Shown one piece after another: positions 33,101-47,500 of a DNA stretch of 64,000 bases. The DNA is taken from positions 14,976,788 to 15,040,787 of the forward strand of contig OW387136.1 in the NCBI GenBank assembly GCA_936440205.1. Direction: 5' to 3'. The DNA is from Lepidonotus clava (lineage: Eukaryota > Annelida > Polychaeta > Phyllodocida > Polynoidae). The position numbers and the translations under genes were made by a program. Within the stretch, counting starts at the first letter, position 1; every line of letters starts with the position of its first letter. Below the pieces are notes generated by a model, which ran no database searches, was not told the DNA's origin, and worked only from the letters and a program-made list of their open reading frames with translations.

Positions 33101-36100
33101 AACACCACCCGCGTACTTTACCTGCTGACTGAGTTCGGGGCGGACCACGTCTATCGCCAAGTATACCACTCGTGGATCCTGGTCCCCTTCATATGGGGTA
33201 TCCCCTTCATCAGTTTGGCCTATATGAATGCCCGGCTGGGGTTGGCCGTACACCGCAGTAAGCAGCGGAGTAAGGCGCTGGGGTACCCGCTCACACGGGG
33301 CCTGGACACGACTGCCATGTTGGTGGCGGTCGTCCTGACCTTCCTCCTCTTCCAGAGCCCCCACATGGTGGCCACCATTATCTGGAGTGTCAACCCCACT
33401 CTCTACCAGAATGTCTCCTACTTGTTCTTCTACTACACCGCAGTGCTCCTGCTGCTTGTCAACTCCTCTATGAACTTCTTCGTCTACACCGTGTTCAGCA
33501 GGCGCTTCAGGAGGCAGCTCCTCCAGGTGCTGTGCTCCTGTGGCGCACTCTTCCCATGTGTCGCAAGCGACCTGAAGGCACGCTACGCCCCGAGGGACCG
33601 TGCCAACAGTTACTATTATGACACCAGCCAGATAGAGTACCGCAAAAAGTCTGTGGTCAACACCCTCACCGTGCAAAATGGCACCGATTACGAGATGCTT
33701 AAAAGACTCATTTCCAGAGAAAGTAAGAAATCACAAACTAAACCTCCCTCCCCAAATGCTGAGGGATCAGGGGTGAAGGAAGGTGAGTGGACTCATAAAC
33801 CGATACCAGTCACAGTCAACGTTTCACATGTTTGATGACGGACACAGAGCGCGTTTTCTTGTGAAAATTAATCCTAATAAACGTACCTATTACTGTATTA
33901 CACACACATATACGGTTATTTCGATTCTCGGTTTTGCATGAAATTGTCCATTCATAGTGGGGAAATGGTTATTTTCTAACCCTTTTTCATATACCAGTCA
34001 TGAATCAGATATAGACTAGCTAGAAGTTTAGAAACTAAACGGGAAGCAGAGCTTCCAATTGAGGCGATGCTGTTGAAACATTTTTCACTTCATTTTAAGT
34101 ACTAGAAAATGCCCAACACCTTTGTTTAATGTTTTAATAATCTAATCTAAAAATATTTCTAATACATAAATATGTAGGTGGGTCCGAACTGGCACTATAG
34201 TGACAACAAAATATTTAACTTGCAAGCCTGGACACTGACAGCAGGGCATATTGACAGTGTGATGCCTAGTTTCAACATTGAGATGGCAATGATTTAGACA
34301 CTGACAGCGACTTAGGCCTAGATATATCAAATTTCAAATCAGATTAAATATTTTGATGGTAGGTCTCCAAAAATGACACTATAGTGACAAATTCACAAAT
34401 GATACAATTAATTTCAACCTGAGGACATTATTATTATCAATTTTCTGATTGCAAACGTGCCAAGGCCTAAGATGATCAAATCATACAATATCTAGGAGCC
34501 TGAGAGGTTTGAGAACGTAGATTTATACATACTATTTGTTATGGTAGGGTGGATAAGGCCTAAAAATAAGTAGTTTTTTTTCTGAGTGCAAATGAAAATG
34601 CTTGAGAGTGTCAGTATATTTTTATCCTTTCATACAGCCTTCAAAATATTCAGATTGCAAACATGGCCTCTGGCCTAAAATGGTTTAACTATATGATAAG
34701 TAGGAGCATGGGGCGTCTGAGAACATAGATTTATACATTTGAATCATTTTGGTAGGGTTGACAAGGCCCCCATATTGGCCATAATATGTGTTATGCTACA
34801 AACCCAATGTTCTAATCGTACTTCTAATTATTTAACAAGAAGCACGAGCCCGGCCATCTAATAGCCTAGCTACCCAATCGGCGATCCCTGTATCCAGGGT
34901 TTGAACTCAATTTTTTGTCATAATTTTAAATCAAAACGAAATTTTGAATTTTTTTCCTGGGCAAACCAATTAATTTAGAACTCAATATTATAGGCCTTTG
35001 ACTTAATAGAAAATCTTGTACCACAGAATCTAATGTGTTTGACTGGAATTGCTTGGCCAGGTAGCTAAAATATTAAATATTATTAATTTTTGGTAATGTA
35101 ATTGAATTTTAAATAGTTTTGACTCATTTAAGTGGGGGGGAGGGGTGCAAAATTTAGTTTAAACAAAAGAACTTATGAAAAAGTAGAAACAAACCAACAA
35201 ATTTCACATGTCAAAACCATGCAAAGTAGTTAGATAAGTAAATTGTATTGGTTGATTTGGTTGTCTAAACTAAGTTATTTTCAGTATACATGTTTACCAA
35301 ATGACCATTCACTAGGGTCATTGTTTGTATTTATAAGATAAACAGTGTAAGCATCAATAAAACACCCATGCCACCATTGCAACATGTGCCAGATTCACTA
35401 GGATGATTGTTTGTATAAGATAAACAGTGTAAACATCAGTAAAACACCCATGCCCCAAGGGCAACATGTGCCAGATCAATTGCCCCCAAGAGCATCATGT
35501 GCTAGATCAATTAACACACATGCCTTCCTAATTGTTGATAAACAGTCTGGGCCTTTGATCTACTGAAACCTGGAAATGCTAACATAAAAGCAGCAAGAAC
35601 ATTTAAATTCACTAACAAAAAAGGCTCATTTATCATGCTTTGAGAAAATAGTTTGTTTCAGTATGCCCAAGTTCAAACGTTGAAGTGTTTTCCAATAGTG
35701 CTTTTATGTTTTCAATAAAATTGTACAGTAAACTTTACCTCCGAATTTGGTGACAAAATGACATTACAGACAACCAATACTATAGGAAAACCACTGTCCA
35801 AAAAGGTCTGTATGACATCACAACTGCTGCAAGTGACTTAAGGCCCAGTAATAGGCTCCCGGAGGATCGCCTATTAAAAGTACATTAGAACACTGGGTTT
35901 GTAGCATAACACAACTCAGAGTGTGATATTTTGTACTGTAACAACAATGGTATCAACTTTAATTTGTTATCATACAATTCCCTGGACAGTCGACGCCGTA
36001 GTCCTTCAATAGAGTTGGATGCTTGTATTATCGCCCACTGTCTCGTCGAAAATTATCCATTATACCCCAGGTTTTCAGTAAAATTAAGAAGTGCTGTTAT

Positions 36101-38551
36101 CCAAAATATGATGATTTCATTCACCCCTGCTTTAATGTCTAATATTTCGAAATATTTTCACATAAATCTAGATGATCGTATCTGACGAAGAGCACGGTGA
36201 GGGCTGAAAGGCTAACTTTAAAAGATAGAAACTGACAAACCCACGGACGAATTTTCCGTGAAAATACTCCATTTTAACCCCGGTTTTCGGTCTTGAGAAG
36301 TGTAGGTGTCCAATAATACTATGATTACATCCTCTGCTGCCATAATGTTATCATTTTGATGGATTAGATCATATTTTGGCAAGGACTGCCTCCCAACTTG
36401 TAACTTGTTACGGGAGACCGACCGGAAATGACCTACTGCACATGCGCACTGAAGTTCTATGGCGCAGCGTTCAGGTCAGTTTTCCGTCGTGCAGTTAGTT
36501 GGAAAAACACAGTAAATATCGAACAGAGCCACTACCCGGCAAATTTTATCTCCTCTATAGACTAAATGACAAATTTATCACGTAAATAACATTCATGAAC
36601 CCTTCAATTAATTGAAAACCATATCGACAAGTTCTGACATACTCAGACATTTCAGTTACAAACTGGTTACCGGTGGATTCACTACACTTCATGGTTCACG
36701 CTGAGAACCATTCCAAAGTAATTAAACTTGTTGCCGGCAAACACGTTACTACTTCTGAGAACCATCGAAGCTCTCTATGTATTACAAAATTTCGGCGATG
36801 ACAATGACCTTGACAAAGAGGTAACAAAAACGTACACAAGTCATACGCCTCAATAAAAAGTATAACAAAGATTCCAAATTTTTTGTGACCTAATACAAAA
36901 GAAATTACTAAAATAATTGCTATTTATCGCCTAATCTGTTGCTTAACCATCGGACAAATAAACTTTATCGAAGAATTTGAGAATTCGACAAATTGTTACA
37001 TATATATGATAATGTCGAGTTTTCAGTAATTTGCTGAGCTTATGGTAAGCCAATATTAAATCGGCCTTAGCTTAGCCATCCTGACCCGTTGCCTGGTGCA
37101 TAAATTCAAACTTCCTAAAGGTTACTCACCATTTTGATAGGTAGAACTCATAGAGCTTAACAGGACATCGGAGGGGGTTGTCAACATTTTCTCCCTGTTC
37201 GTAAACTGGAACCTCCTCTCGTTTTCGTGGTTTGGCTGGTGTAGTTTCTGCAGGGAAAAATGTGTAGCGTCATAATTTTGCTATCTACATTACGTTATAA
37301 AAATATACCCAGTGCTTACACAGATTAGGTATTTGTTTAGGTGCAGTAGCCTGCTTTATTCCCAAAGAATAGGGCGATGTACTATGGGTAAAGGACTTAA
37401 CCAAGGAATGCCCTGTGTGGTCTGGGGAAAAAACTGTGGAGAGAAAACGTGTTTTTAACGTTCTTCAGTTTTCAGCACCTTTTCTCTCCATAAAACTGAA
37501 ATTTTTCCAAGATCAGAATTTAAACATGCAATATAAGGTTGCTATCAGTTGCTGACATTTAAAAAAATCTCCTCAGGGATAAATCCGGCGAATCTGAAAA
37601 ATCAGCAACTCTCATAAGGTTCCAAAATCGCATTTAAACGTTTCAATATTAATACAACTTTTTTTTATTAATTTCTTTATTTCCAAAATAACTTTCAAGC
37701 AAGCTTGATCTTCCAAGTAATTACTGTTTTATGTCCCAACTACATTAATACAAAAATGGAGACATAGAGCCCTCACCTTTGGCGTTGACGGGGGCGTAGT
37801 AGCGCAGGTAGACGCTCCGGCCGGGGGTCCTGGTGCCCGGCATGTTGGTCTTCTTCCAGTGCTTCATGATGTGGGAGAAGGAGAGGCGCACGTGGTCCTC
37901 GGCCGTGCGCAGCATGAAGTAGCGCGTGTTGAAGTAAATAAGCGTGTTCAGTAACACGTGCGGAGAGTGCGCCCCCAGCTGCTTCGACTCCCAGAGATGT
38001 TCCTCCTCGATTCGACATACAATTAGCCCTGCATCAAGAAGGGTCATGATGAAAATAAATCGCTGACTAAAGGTCCTCCATTGAAAATATGCTTGACATG
38101 TGGTAAAACTGGTGGCAACTGGTCTACAGACAAGTCTATTTCTTCACAAGAATGTTAAGCCCAACTTATAAATGCACTGCTTTATGTCGGGCACTACTAG
38201 TTATACTTTAAACGGGCATTTTACTGGCAGCAATGAAAGTCAAGATGAGTATTGATGCGGTATATTTTTTCGATTAAAACATAAATCAAACTTATCTTAC
38301 CTTGAGTATTTAACCGGACTTCGTACCGCGTTAGGATCTCGTTAAGACACTCTGTGAATTTCTCATAGTAGAAGTCGGTAAAGATGTTGTCTATTCGACT
38401 ATTCTCAAAGAGGTACTGTTGAATTCCTAGAATAAAATAAAGAATTACAATAATTTATCCTGAAAAAAGTGAATATGTGGGCCTTACATCAGTTAGTTAA
38501 ACAATGAAGAAGGGATCATTCATATGGAAGCATCAAAAGTTTTATTGTAAT

Positions 38552-38598
<47 letters not shown>

Positions 38599-41500
38599 GG
38601 ACTGTTGTTGCTGTGTAGTCCATTTTCTAGTATCATGTTAATCATACATATCATATAGAGATTGTTTACTTCTTCATTAACACGTGATTTAACATCAACC
38701 AGAACTCACCAAGACAAAGATAGTAGATGCTGTCTGGTGCATACTCATCGCCGTTCGGCTTCCGCACTTCCTTCACGAACAAACACAGGGAGTAGTTGAG
38801 CTCGTCAGACGTACACTGCAGCAGGTCGGTCTTAAACAGTTTGAGCCGACCGCTGCGTGTACTCGACGCTTTCTCTAGCTGGGCGTTTTTCTGTAGCACC
38901 CAATGCTTCCAAGCGTTCACCCCGAACGAGTACTTGAGGACCATGTTGGCGTCGGACATGATGGGCTGGGGGAGGGCTGCGGGGGTGACGGCGGGCTCGG
39001 GCTCGGGCGGCGGCTCCTCCACACGGGGCCGCTTGGCTTTGGCCGCGCTTGTGTTGCTGCTGCCGCCCCGACCTCGTCGCCGCTTGCCCCCGCGCCAGCC
39101 TCCACTCCGGGGGGTGCCGCGCGTGGCTGAGAGGATGTCACTGTCTTGGTCGATTGTGCTGAATTCAGGCTCCGGGGTGACTACCTCTGCAAAAGTGGGA
39201 GGATTTGGGCTATTAGAAAAGATATCATTAAGGAAAGAGGGGTTTCAAATGTCACGAACGTAATGAAAGGATAATCCTTTGCCTACCAATCTTATGTTCT
39301 TTATATTTATGTATCAAAGACCAAGAGGTGCTAAAGTTTAACTAGCTATCTTGAACTTTTATCACACGTTAGAAACAAAGTCGAGTTACGGAAAAGAACT
39401 TCTGAAGGCATTACATTTTCCATCCCTTGTCTATCTTCTCTCGTACATGCTTCAGAAGTATTTGAATTAACTTAATCATTTTTGATGAACGGTAGGAAAT
39501 CACCAAATCCACAGCACTATCTTAGCAATTATTATTTGATACTCTATGTATCCTACATTACCGGCAGTGATATGAACAGGCTACTGGCCAGAGGTGCAAT
39601 TCAGGAATTTTATTGCACGACTTCGTTCGGAATGATTTTTAGAACATTGTAACACACAAAAATTAATAGGAGAAAAAAGCTAAAAATTCACATAAGAAAA
39701 TAACTGAATATGGAAAAAGAAAATGGGTCCGTTGGATGTCACCAAGAACTTGGAAATTAGAAAAGAAAAAAAAAGCTAAAAATTCACATGCCTTTGATGT
39801 TTTAATCAGGTTTTTGAAAAAAAAAAAGCACTTCTGATGACTCACGTGGTGGTTGAGGAGGGATGGGTGTGGTGGCGATGCTGTCTTCCAGGTCGAGTGT
39901 GCTGTCCTCCGTGGACCTCATTTCGGCCATGCGCAATGCCATCGACAACATGTCCTCGCCCATGTCGTTCCCGGTGCCTACCTCGCCGGGCGTCGGGTCT
40001 GTCACCAGGGGCAGGGACGACTCAAACGTCGGCTCGGGGGCTGGCCCTACAGGCGGGGAAAGAAGAGTAATTTGATAATTTCTTTTCTTTTCTTTGTTTT
40101 ATTATTAAATAACCACATTCATAACATTAATATTAATATTTTTTATTTTGATGCCTGTTGGGCAGGTTTAGGTAAAGGTAAAGTTTTACCTGCTCGACCC
40201 TTAAATTCCACTTTCCAATAGCGGATTATATATGGCAGAAATTGTACAAGGTAAGCGTCCAAATCTATCTTCCACACCTCAAGTTTTACCTGCGGGCAAC
40301 GCTTAATGCTTAATGCTTAATGCACGGGACACAATTTTCTGTTGGAAATCTCCCCCCCCCCCCCCACCCCCTCTCTTGCATCCCTGGTGCATTAAAGGTT
40401 TCGACGCATCTTGCCAATTCCTATATTTCTGAATTGTTATCACACTTCGCACGTACTACAATGCCTTCACTCATATCCCATCAAAAACTTGGTATTAAAC
40501 CCACAGGGAGATCTAGTACAAAAAGAAGTGTTTGAATTAGATGCTGAAAACTAACGCGAAGAGTTGAGTGGGTTGCAGGTGTTAATAGAAGTTTTAATAC
40601 CATTCATCAAATGATACTGGAACCAGGTGGATGATCGTAGGGCAACATTACTAGGAAAAGCCAATTTCATTGCGGATCAGACTTAAGTAAACTGTGATAC
40701 TCACTCTCTTCGTTATCACTTTCATCACTTGAGTCCGATTTGTCAGCGTTGGCGACTGCTTCAGCCATCATCAGCAACTCGGCCTCAAATGGATCAGACG
40801 GCATTCTCTCCTGGATCTCCTACAGACGAGAAAGTTCCGAACGTTAGAGGGCACACAATAAAACGGCCCAAAGGCTTTATTTTCTCAAAGTTTTCGTGAA
40901 TTCATTAAATAAGCAAATGAAACGATGCTAGTATGGAAAGTGAATTTTGAATTTTAAAAAGATATGAAAGACATTGAAATCATGTAGGATTAAGTCAGAG
41001 CATTAATAATGTTGTAAGATATCTTACGATTTTACCATTCTCAAGGACAGGGTAGGGGGAATCCCTAGCTAGAGTTGCTTAGCAACCCCAAGGGGGACAG
41101 TTTTATCTGGCTCTGATTGGTCAGTCCTTATCCCTAACCTGATCTGTCCCCCTTTGACCTTAGTTACGGTCACCCATGGGTAACCGTAGCTAAGGACTTT
41201 CCTAACCTAGATAAGGATATGACACACACCTGTCTTAGAGAATTGGCAGTCAGGGAAGAGTTAATTCTACACTGCAAGATTTTGAGCCAAAAAATGTTAT
41301 CAAACAACATACACGATTAAAATATCCTTGCGGTGTCGAATTTAGAAACAACAGAAGTAAGTGCATAGCTATGAACTACTTTCTTGACTTTTCTATTGTG
41401 GTATGTATTGGGTTACTAAATGTTCTCTGTGCGCTCTCCATACTGTTTATTAGGATACGAATAAACATCGCCTGATGTAAAACTAGCTATGTTGTTGTAT

Positions 41501-44500
41501 CACCTACCTTGATGTGTCTGAGAATGCTGTCTGCTGACTTCTTGGTGGTCGGGATGAAGAAAGGTACCGGGATTGGGACGGGTATGGGGAGGGGGTACGG
41601 CTGCGGAGCGTTGTACATTGCCATTGGCATGGGCACATAGATGGGCACTGGCACCGGGATGATCACCGGCTTCTTCTTCTCGCCCAGTGATTCGTCTGAA
41701 AAAACACCAAGACAACCGTCTGTAATGGAACTATTAAACGTAAGTTACAATAACATGTAGTATTGTACTGGTGCCCCCTCGTGTCGAATAGAGTCAAATG
41801 AAAAAGCCTACACTGATGTCCATTCAATAAAAAAATTATGCAGCCGTAATAAAGTTCGGCTTGTTAAATCTGACCTTTTAAGATTTGCTTCGGCACCCTG
41901 ATATTATGAAAGGCCCCACTGGTGCTTTAAATTGTTTAGATTAAAAAAGATTATGAGAAAACCCATTTAGCGTGGTGTAATGGCACTGACCTGTTTGCGT
42001 CTCGCGGGTGGTGGTGTGCGGGCGGCACGAGGTGGCCTTGGTCTGGGTGAACGGTTTACACAGCAGCGCCTTGTTGCGCACGGCCTTGGGCGGTGGCGGC
42101 TGGATGATGATCTGACTGCCCACACTCGTCTGTTGGCCTCCCACGCCCTGGGCACAAAGGGACAGATTTTGAGTTCACCAACAGGTTAGTAATCGTATCC
42201 TATGTCATAGGGACTGTTCGTCTGTTGCGTAGGACCCTATTTGACTGGACCGTGAACTAGAATAATTACTGGATCTTATATCATAGTACATTATTGTTGA
42301 CCATCCACCATAATGTTTAAGTTTTTTTTTATAGCACTTTTTAGATCCATTTTTGAAGGAAGTCGCCACACAAAAGTATATCAATCTTAATTAAGTTAAT
42401 ATTTTATTTTCTATGATTTAATAACAAATCACAATAAGCCCTTATTGATATAACAGATCAAAGTAAGCCCTCACAGGTTACTGAAAAATTGAATTAGTGT
42501 TCAATTAGCAGTCGTGGCAAGGTGCTATGGAAATTGTCATTCAGTAAAAAATTTTAGGTATATATTTTAGATGCCTTTCAAGATATGTTTTAATCAGGTT
42601 TTTGGAAACATCGTAATTCCTTACCACGCTTGTAACGTTGTTTACCGATTTCCCACGGCCGGCGGGGGTGCCTACAACGTCAAGGTATATATCCATATAG
42701 CATTACAAGCAAGAAAACTATCTGGACCGGACTGAATTTTAAACAGTAAGGTTTAAATATTAAAGGGTGTTTTATCATATTCAATTCATTACAATTCATT
42801 TGAATTCATTCTGCACTTGCCGTTTCAATGCATGGTGGTTACAGGCATTTAGGATGATCTTATACATCATTTTAGTAATATTGACGTCGTATATTTGTGT
42901 AGATATCAAAGCATTACTTAGAGATTAAGTCTTGCTCACCAGTTCCACTGCTGGCCAGGGACATGACGTTAGAGATGACGGGAACGTTCGAGCTCGTAGG
43001 GGACTGTTGCAGCATGGTCACTGAGAGAAAAACAAACTTCCGTTAGTTAAGTTGAAATGCCCATCTTCAAAGCATTCACTGGATATAGTACGGTACCAGT
43101 ATTTACTTATAACTGTACAAATTGTTCAAATGTCATTTTTAAGTAAGTTTCTTATGAAAATATTAATATGAAATTAATCTAATAAGATTAAATTGATATA
43201 AATTGATATTTTCTAGGACAGATTAAAATGTCTTAACCCAACATTTATATTAGTTGTATGAGCATAACTCAGTATATAAGAAGGAAATGTTGCAACAAGT
43301 ACGACCGACAATCAAATCACAAAAATATATCATTCATTCTAATTAATGAAATTCTGGAGAAAAATATCTCTGAGATATGAAAATCATCATTTTTACATTC
43401 TGCCTAACCTTTGTATGTTGGTTTGCGCTTTCTTCCTGATTTGCGGAAACCAGAATAATCAGCGTCCTGACTGTCACTGTCCCCTGACGGTACTCGGGTT
43501 AGGTTCAGCACCAGACCTCGTGAGGGCGGTCTTCCCGGGCCACGCCCCGGGGGTCGACCACGACCTCGTCTCGCAACTGGAGGTGGTCTGACACTCTCGG
43601 GCGAGAAGTCTGGATCGTCCCTGTCGTTGGCGTTTACAGCCCGTGTCTCATACACCACCCTTGAAGGCCCCTTTGCACGGGTCTTCTTTTTGTGTTTTCC
43701 TGGTGGCCGGCCTCTCCGCTTGGGCACGTAGCCTATGGGTGCGGTGAGTGTGGGGTTGTACAGAGGGTCCAGGGCGGAGGTATCCATCGGGTCACCACTG
43801 CCCACTCCTACTGAGGTCATCGTCTGACCGTTGGATAAGGTGGGGTCGAGCGGTTCGCTCTTTATAGCTGTCTCATGAGGAGGTAATTGGGGGTCCTTTG
43901 GCTCATCCTTGAATGTAATGCTTCCAAGACTAGACCCTTGTTTGTGGTCCATCGCGCTGGGTTCCACATCCTGTTTTTCTACTGGAGGTGTAGTTGAGGA
44001 CAGGCTTGCGTCCCCAGTTGCCGAGTCCACGGGAGCTTCTCTCTCGGCACTGCGGACGGACCCCTCCTCGCCTACCTCCATCTGACTAGGTAAATCCTTT
44101 TCCTGTTTAACTCCGATTTCCAAAGCTTCAGGTTTATTGTCAGCCCACACTGTTGGCATGTTCTCATCTTTCTTATTGTCTGCACTGCTTGTCTTCTCTG
44201 ATTCCGAAGACTTTGGGACTAAATCCTGCGAAGATTCTAATGGTTTTGCTACTACATTTTCATCTACATTTTTTAATGAATTATTTACAATTTCTGATTC
44301 TAGTGAACTACTTGATTGTGCGATTGGTTTATCTGTCTGTTCATTTTGTGGCCTATCTACATCACCCTCATCTGAAATATCCGAAAATGCCGGATTTCCT
44401 GAATATTCTGTGGGCAGCATAACCGTGCTCTCTGTTGAGTCTGAAGGTTTTGACGGTTCATCTCCAGTTTCTGTTTTTGATGTGGTTTCAGACTGACCTA

Positions 44501-47500
44501 CCTCTGAGGTATCGTAACAGACACTTGGAGCTTCATTCACTTTCCCGTCTTCTGGTTTTAACTGACTTTCAGTTTCTTGAAGGGCACTAGTTTTAGATAA
44601 CTGAGAGGGTTGTGTAGCACCCTGCTCTTCCAATGTCGGTGGTTTATTTTCAGTTTTCCGTTCTTCACCCTGGGACAGGTTATCAGAGACAATTTCTTGG
44701 TCTTGAGAATCATCTGGTCGTTTGTGAACACTCTCATTATCTACTTTAGAGGAACAGTCGCTTTCTGGGGTTTTCGTAGATTGCGGTTCAGACGTTTCTG
44801 AGGGGTTTGTAATGATATTTTCATTAGATGTTGTCATTTCACCTTTCTCTGTACAATCAGCTGCCTCCCTTTTAACATTGTCTTGAGAGCTAATCAATTC
44901 TTGAGCTAATTTTTCAAAAATCGATGGCATATCCTGGTGATGTGCCTTTTTGGTGGGCTGCGGCGATTCAGCATCTGATGTCTCAGTTTGTTTTGAAGGC
45001 ACGCTTTCTATTTGTGTTTCGGAGGAGCCACTTGGGATTGCAACGTTTTCCGAGACTTCTGTGGATTGAGAGATCGAGCTATCTGCAGCATCTTTCAAAT
45101 GTGTAGGTACATCTTCATCTCTATTTGCTAAAATAGCTTCTGCCGGAGATATCCCTCGATCTGTCAGTAACCTGTCCTCATACGTTCTTGAGGGCATGTC
45201 TGAAAGCGCCTCTTTCTCCGATTGCTCAGCAAAGCGTCCTCTCTCGACGCCTGTTTTTTCAACATCTGGACCTCGATCTTCTCGCTCGTCTTTTCGCTTG
45301 GTACCAGACGGTCCTTCTTCATCAGACATCAGTAAGTCGGACGTTGGGGTGACGTTTTCTAACCGATTGTCTAAGACGTCGTCTTGTCCCTCTTCTGACA
45401 GGGGAGAGAACTTGAGCTGTAAAAGATCATCCGATGGACTTTCTGATCTGTGGTCCACGGGTGCGGGTGATTCCCTTAGCAGGTCCTCATTCGGAGAGTC
45501 TGCTCTTCCAGGGTTTTCCGCTGGGTCTTTGTGCAGAGGACCTTCTGGTGCATCTTTTGATTCAGTAGCTGCTGATGAAGGGGGATTCTCAAACTGAGCC
45601 TGGCCAAGGCTAGGTACTGTGTTTGATGGTGCAGGCTCATCCTGGAAAGAAATACAAAAGAAAAACATGCATATAGTAATGTACTTAAAAGTTATTTACC
45701 TTTATTTGTTTGACGAGAGCTCTGTCTGGTGGGGGTAGGCGCGGTGTTTTTGGACTGTTGCATGGGCGTGGGCCGGCTGCTGGGCGGTTGTTGACTCGGC
45801 TGGCTAACATTATTACTGTTCTGTGGTTGTGCGAACTGAGACTGGAAAGCCATTACACAAGAGTACTCACAAAAGTTGCGGACTGAAGCATCGCTCATTG
45901 TGAGGTGGTACTGAGCAGGCGCGATCTTACGACACTGGTCACAAGGAACCCTCTGGTTAGAGGTGGCCTGCAGATTGACTCTGTACAGGGACAGGCAGTT
46001 GAGTGAGCAGAACAACTGGTACTTGTTGTTGGCATCTACCCGCTCGATCATGTCAAAGTTCAGCTTCTTGGTGCTGCACCAAGCGCACGGCACAATCTTG
46101 GTCTTGCCAACTTTAAATGCATTGACACAAGTGAGGGAACAGAATTTCTTTGCCTGGCCTTCGAACTGAATCGAGTGGCGCATGTTGTCTTGGTTGATAC
46201 AGTACGCGCCACAGAAGGAACATTCTTCGACTGCGAGCTTATTCGCATAGCGAAACGCCCCAAAGCAGGCATCGCTGCACAGTTTGTGATTCTTCCCTTC
46301 AAAAGTTATTTGGTGCTTGGCATCAGCAAACTGGCCACACACTGAACACACAGGTTTTCCTTGTGGATTGGCCTTGACCGGTTCCACTCTAGGGGTGGTA
46401 GTCTTTGGGGTTACCGTCTTCGGGGTTACTGTCTTTACCACGGGGGCAGGCGGGTTCACTACTTTTACGGTGGGAGCGGACGGTTTGTCCTTAAGCACCG
46501 GTGTTTTGGCCATGACTGGTGGCGTCACTTCCTTATTGACAATTGGAGGAAGTTTTGGTGGCTGCTCTTTGTTTACAAAGCTCTCGTGGCAATCTTTGTT
46601 ACAGAATTCCCTGAAGTAGTTCCCGTCAAGGACAGAGGCTAGGAAGCTCAATTTGTTGCCAGCAACATCTGTATGGCAGAAACCACAGACTTTTCTGCCC
46701 TTTTTATGTTCACGCAAGCATCTATCAGTACAGAATGGCTTTATTTCTCCGCCCTTTAGCTCAAATTTGGAGAATTGGTCAGTTTTGAACGATTTTGAAC
46801 AGAATGTGCACAACTGAATCTTATTTGCCGAGTCCGAGTTGGGCTTAGCGGCTGGAGTTTTGTCTACTGCATGGCTCTTTTCTTCGTTACGCAGGAACTG
46901 GGTTGGGGTTGCACGGAATGCTTTGAAGCAGGGGTCGCCGCACAGATGCTTGATGTCACCATTTCGAACAATGTTATACTTGCACTTGCTAACCTGTGAT
47001 CCAGAAAAAAAGAGAAAAGAGAAAGGTTCTCAGCCCAAAAATTTGCAACTGGTTTTGCATTTTTTACTTTTGGACCACGCTTTCGCGCATCCCTTGACCA
47101 CTTTCAATGCTCAGTGTCAGATGAGGGGAATAGTGGCTTCTTTGAGCAATCATCCAGGGTGCATGTTACTACTGAAGTTAGCAAGTTTGTTTTCCATAAA
47201 AAAAAGAGTGAATTTTGAAATTTGTAAAGACTTTGAAAAAGAAAAGAAAGCAAAGGCAAAGTTTGACGACAGTTTTGGACGTATGGTGACATCATGCAAA
47301 GTTATGAGATCATAACTTTCCAACCCAGTGCTTATTTTTGCATCCACATTGAGACCACCTACAACCCGAGTCGCGTTGCCTGCAGCAATGGTCTACCAGT
47401 ATTCTGCCCAAATAGCACTTCAGCACGCCCATGCACACCTGGACTAACAGAAATTGAATTAAAAAGACGTCCCCTCACCGACTTAACTCTCTTACCATTT

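Noticed and set aside
32969-33676. 235-codon minus-strand frame over the GPCR
   Set aside because: It is the shadow of the receptor's coding strand; His/Gly/Glu-rich with no fold.
44137-44496. 119-codon plus-strand frame inside the large ZMYM exon
   Set aside because: Antisense shadow of a Ser/Glu-rich coding exon.
43409-45641. Separate gene for the 754-codon frame
   Set aside because: Its left end has a proper donor continuing in phase into the next ZMYM exons, and its apparent ATG lies in intron sequence.
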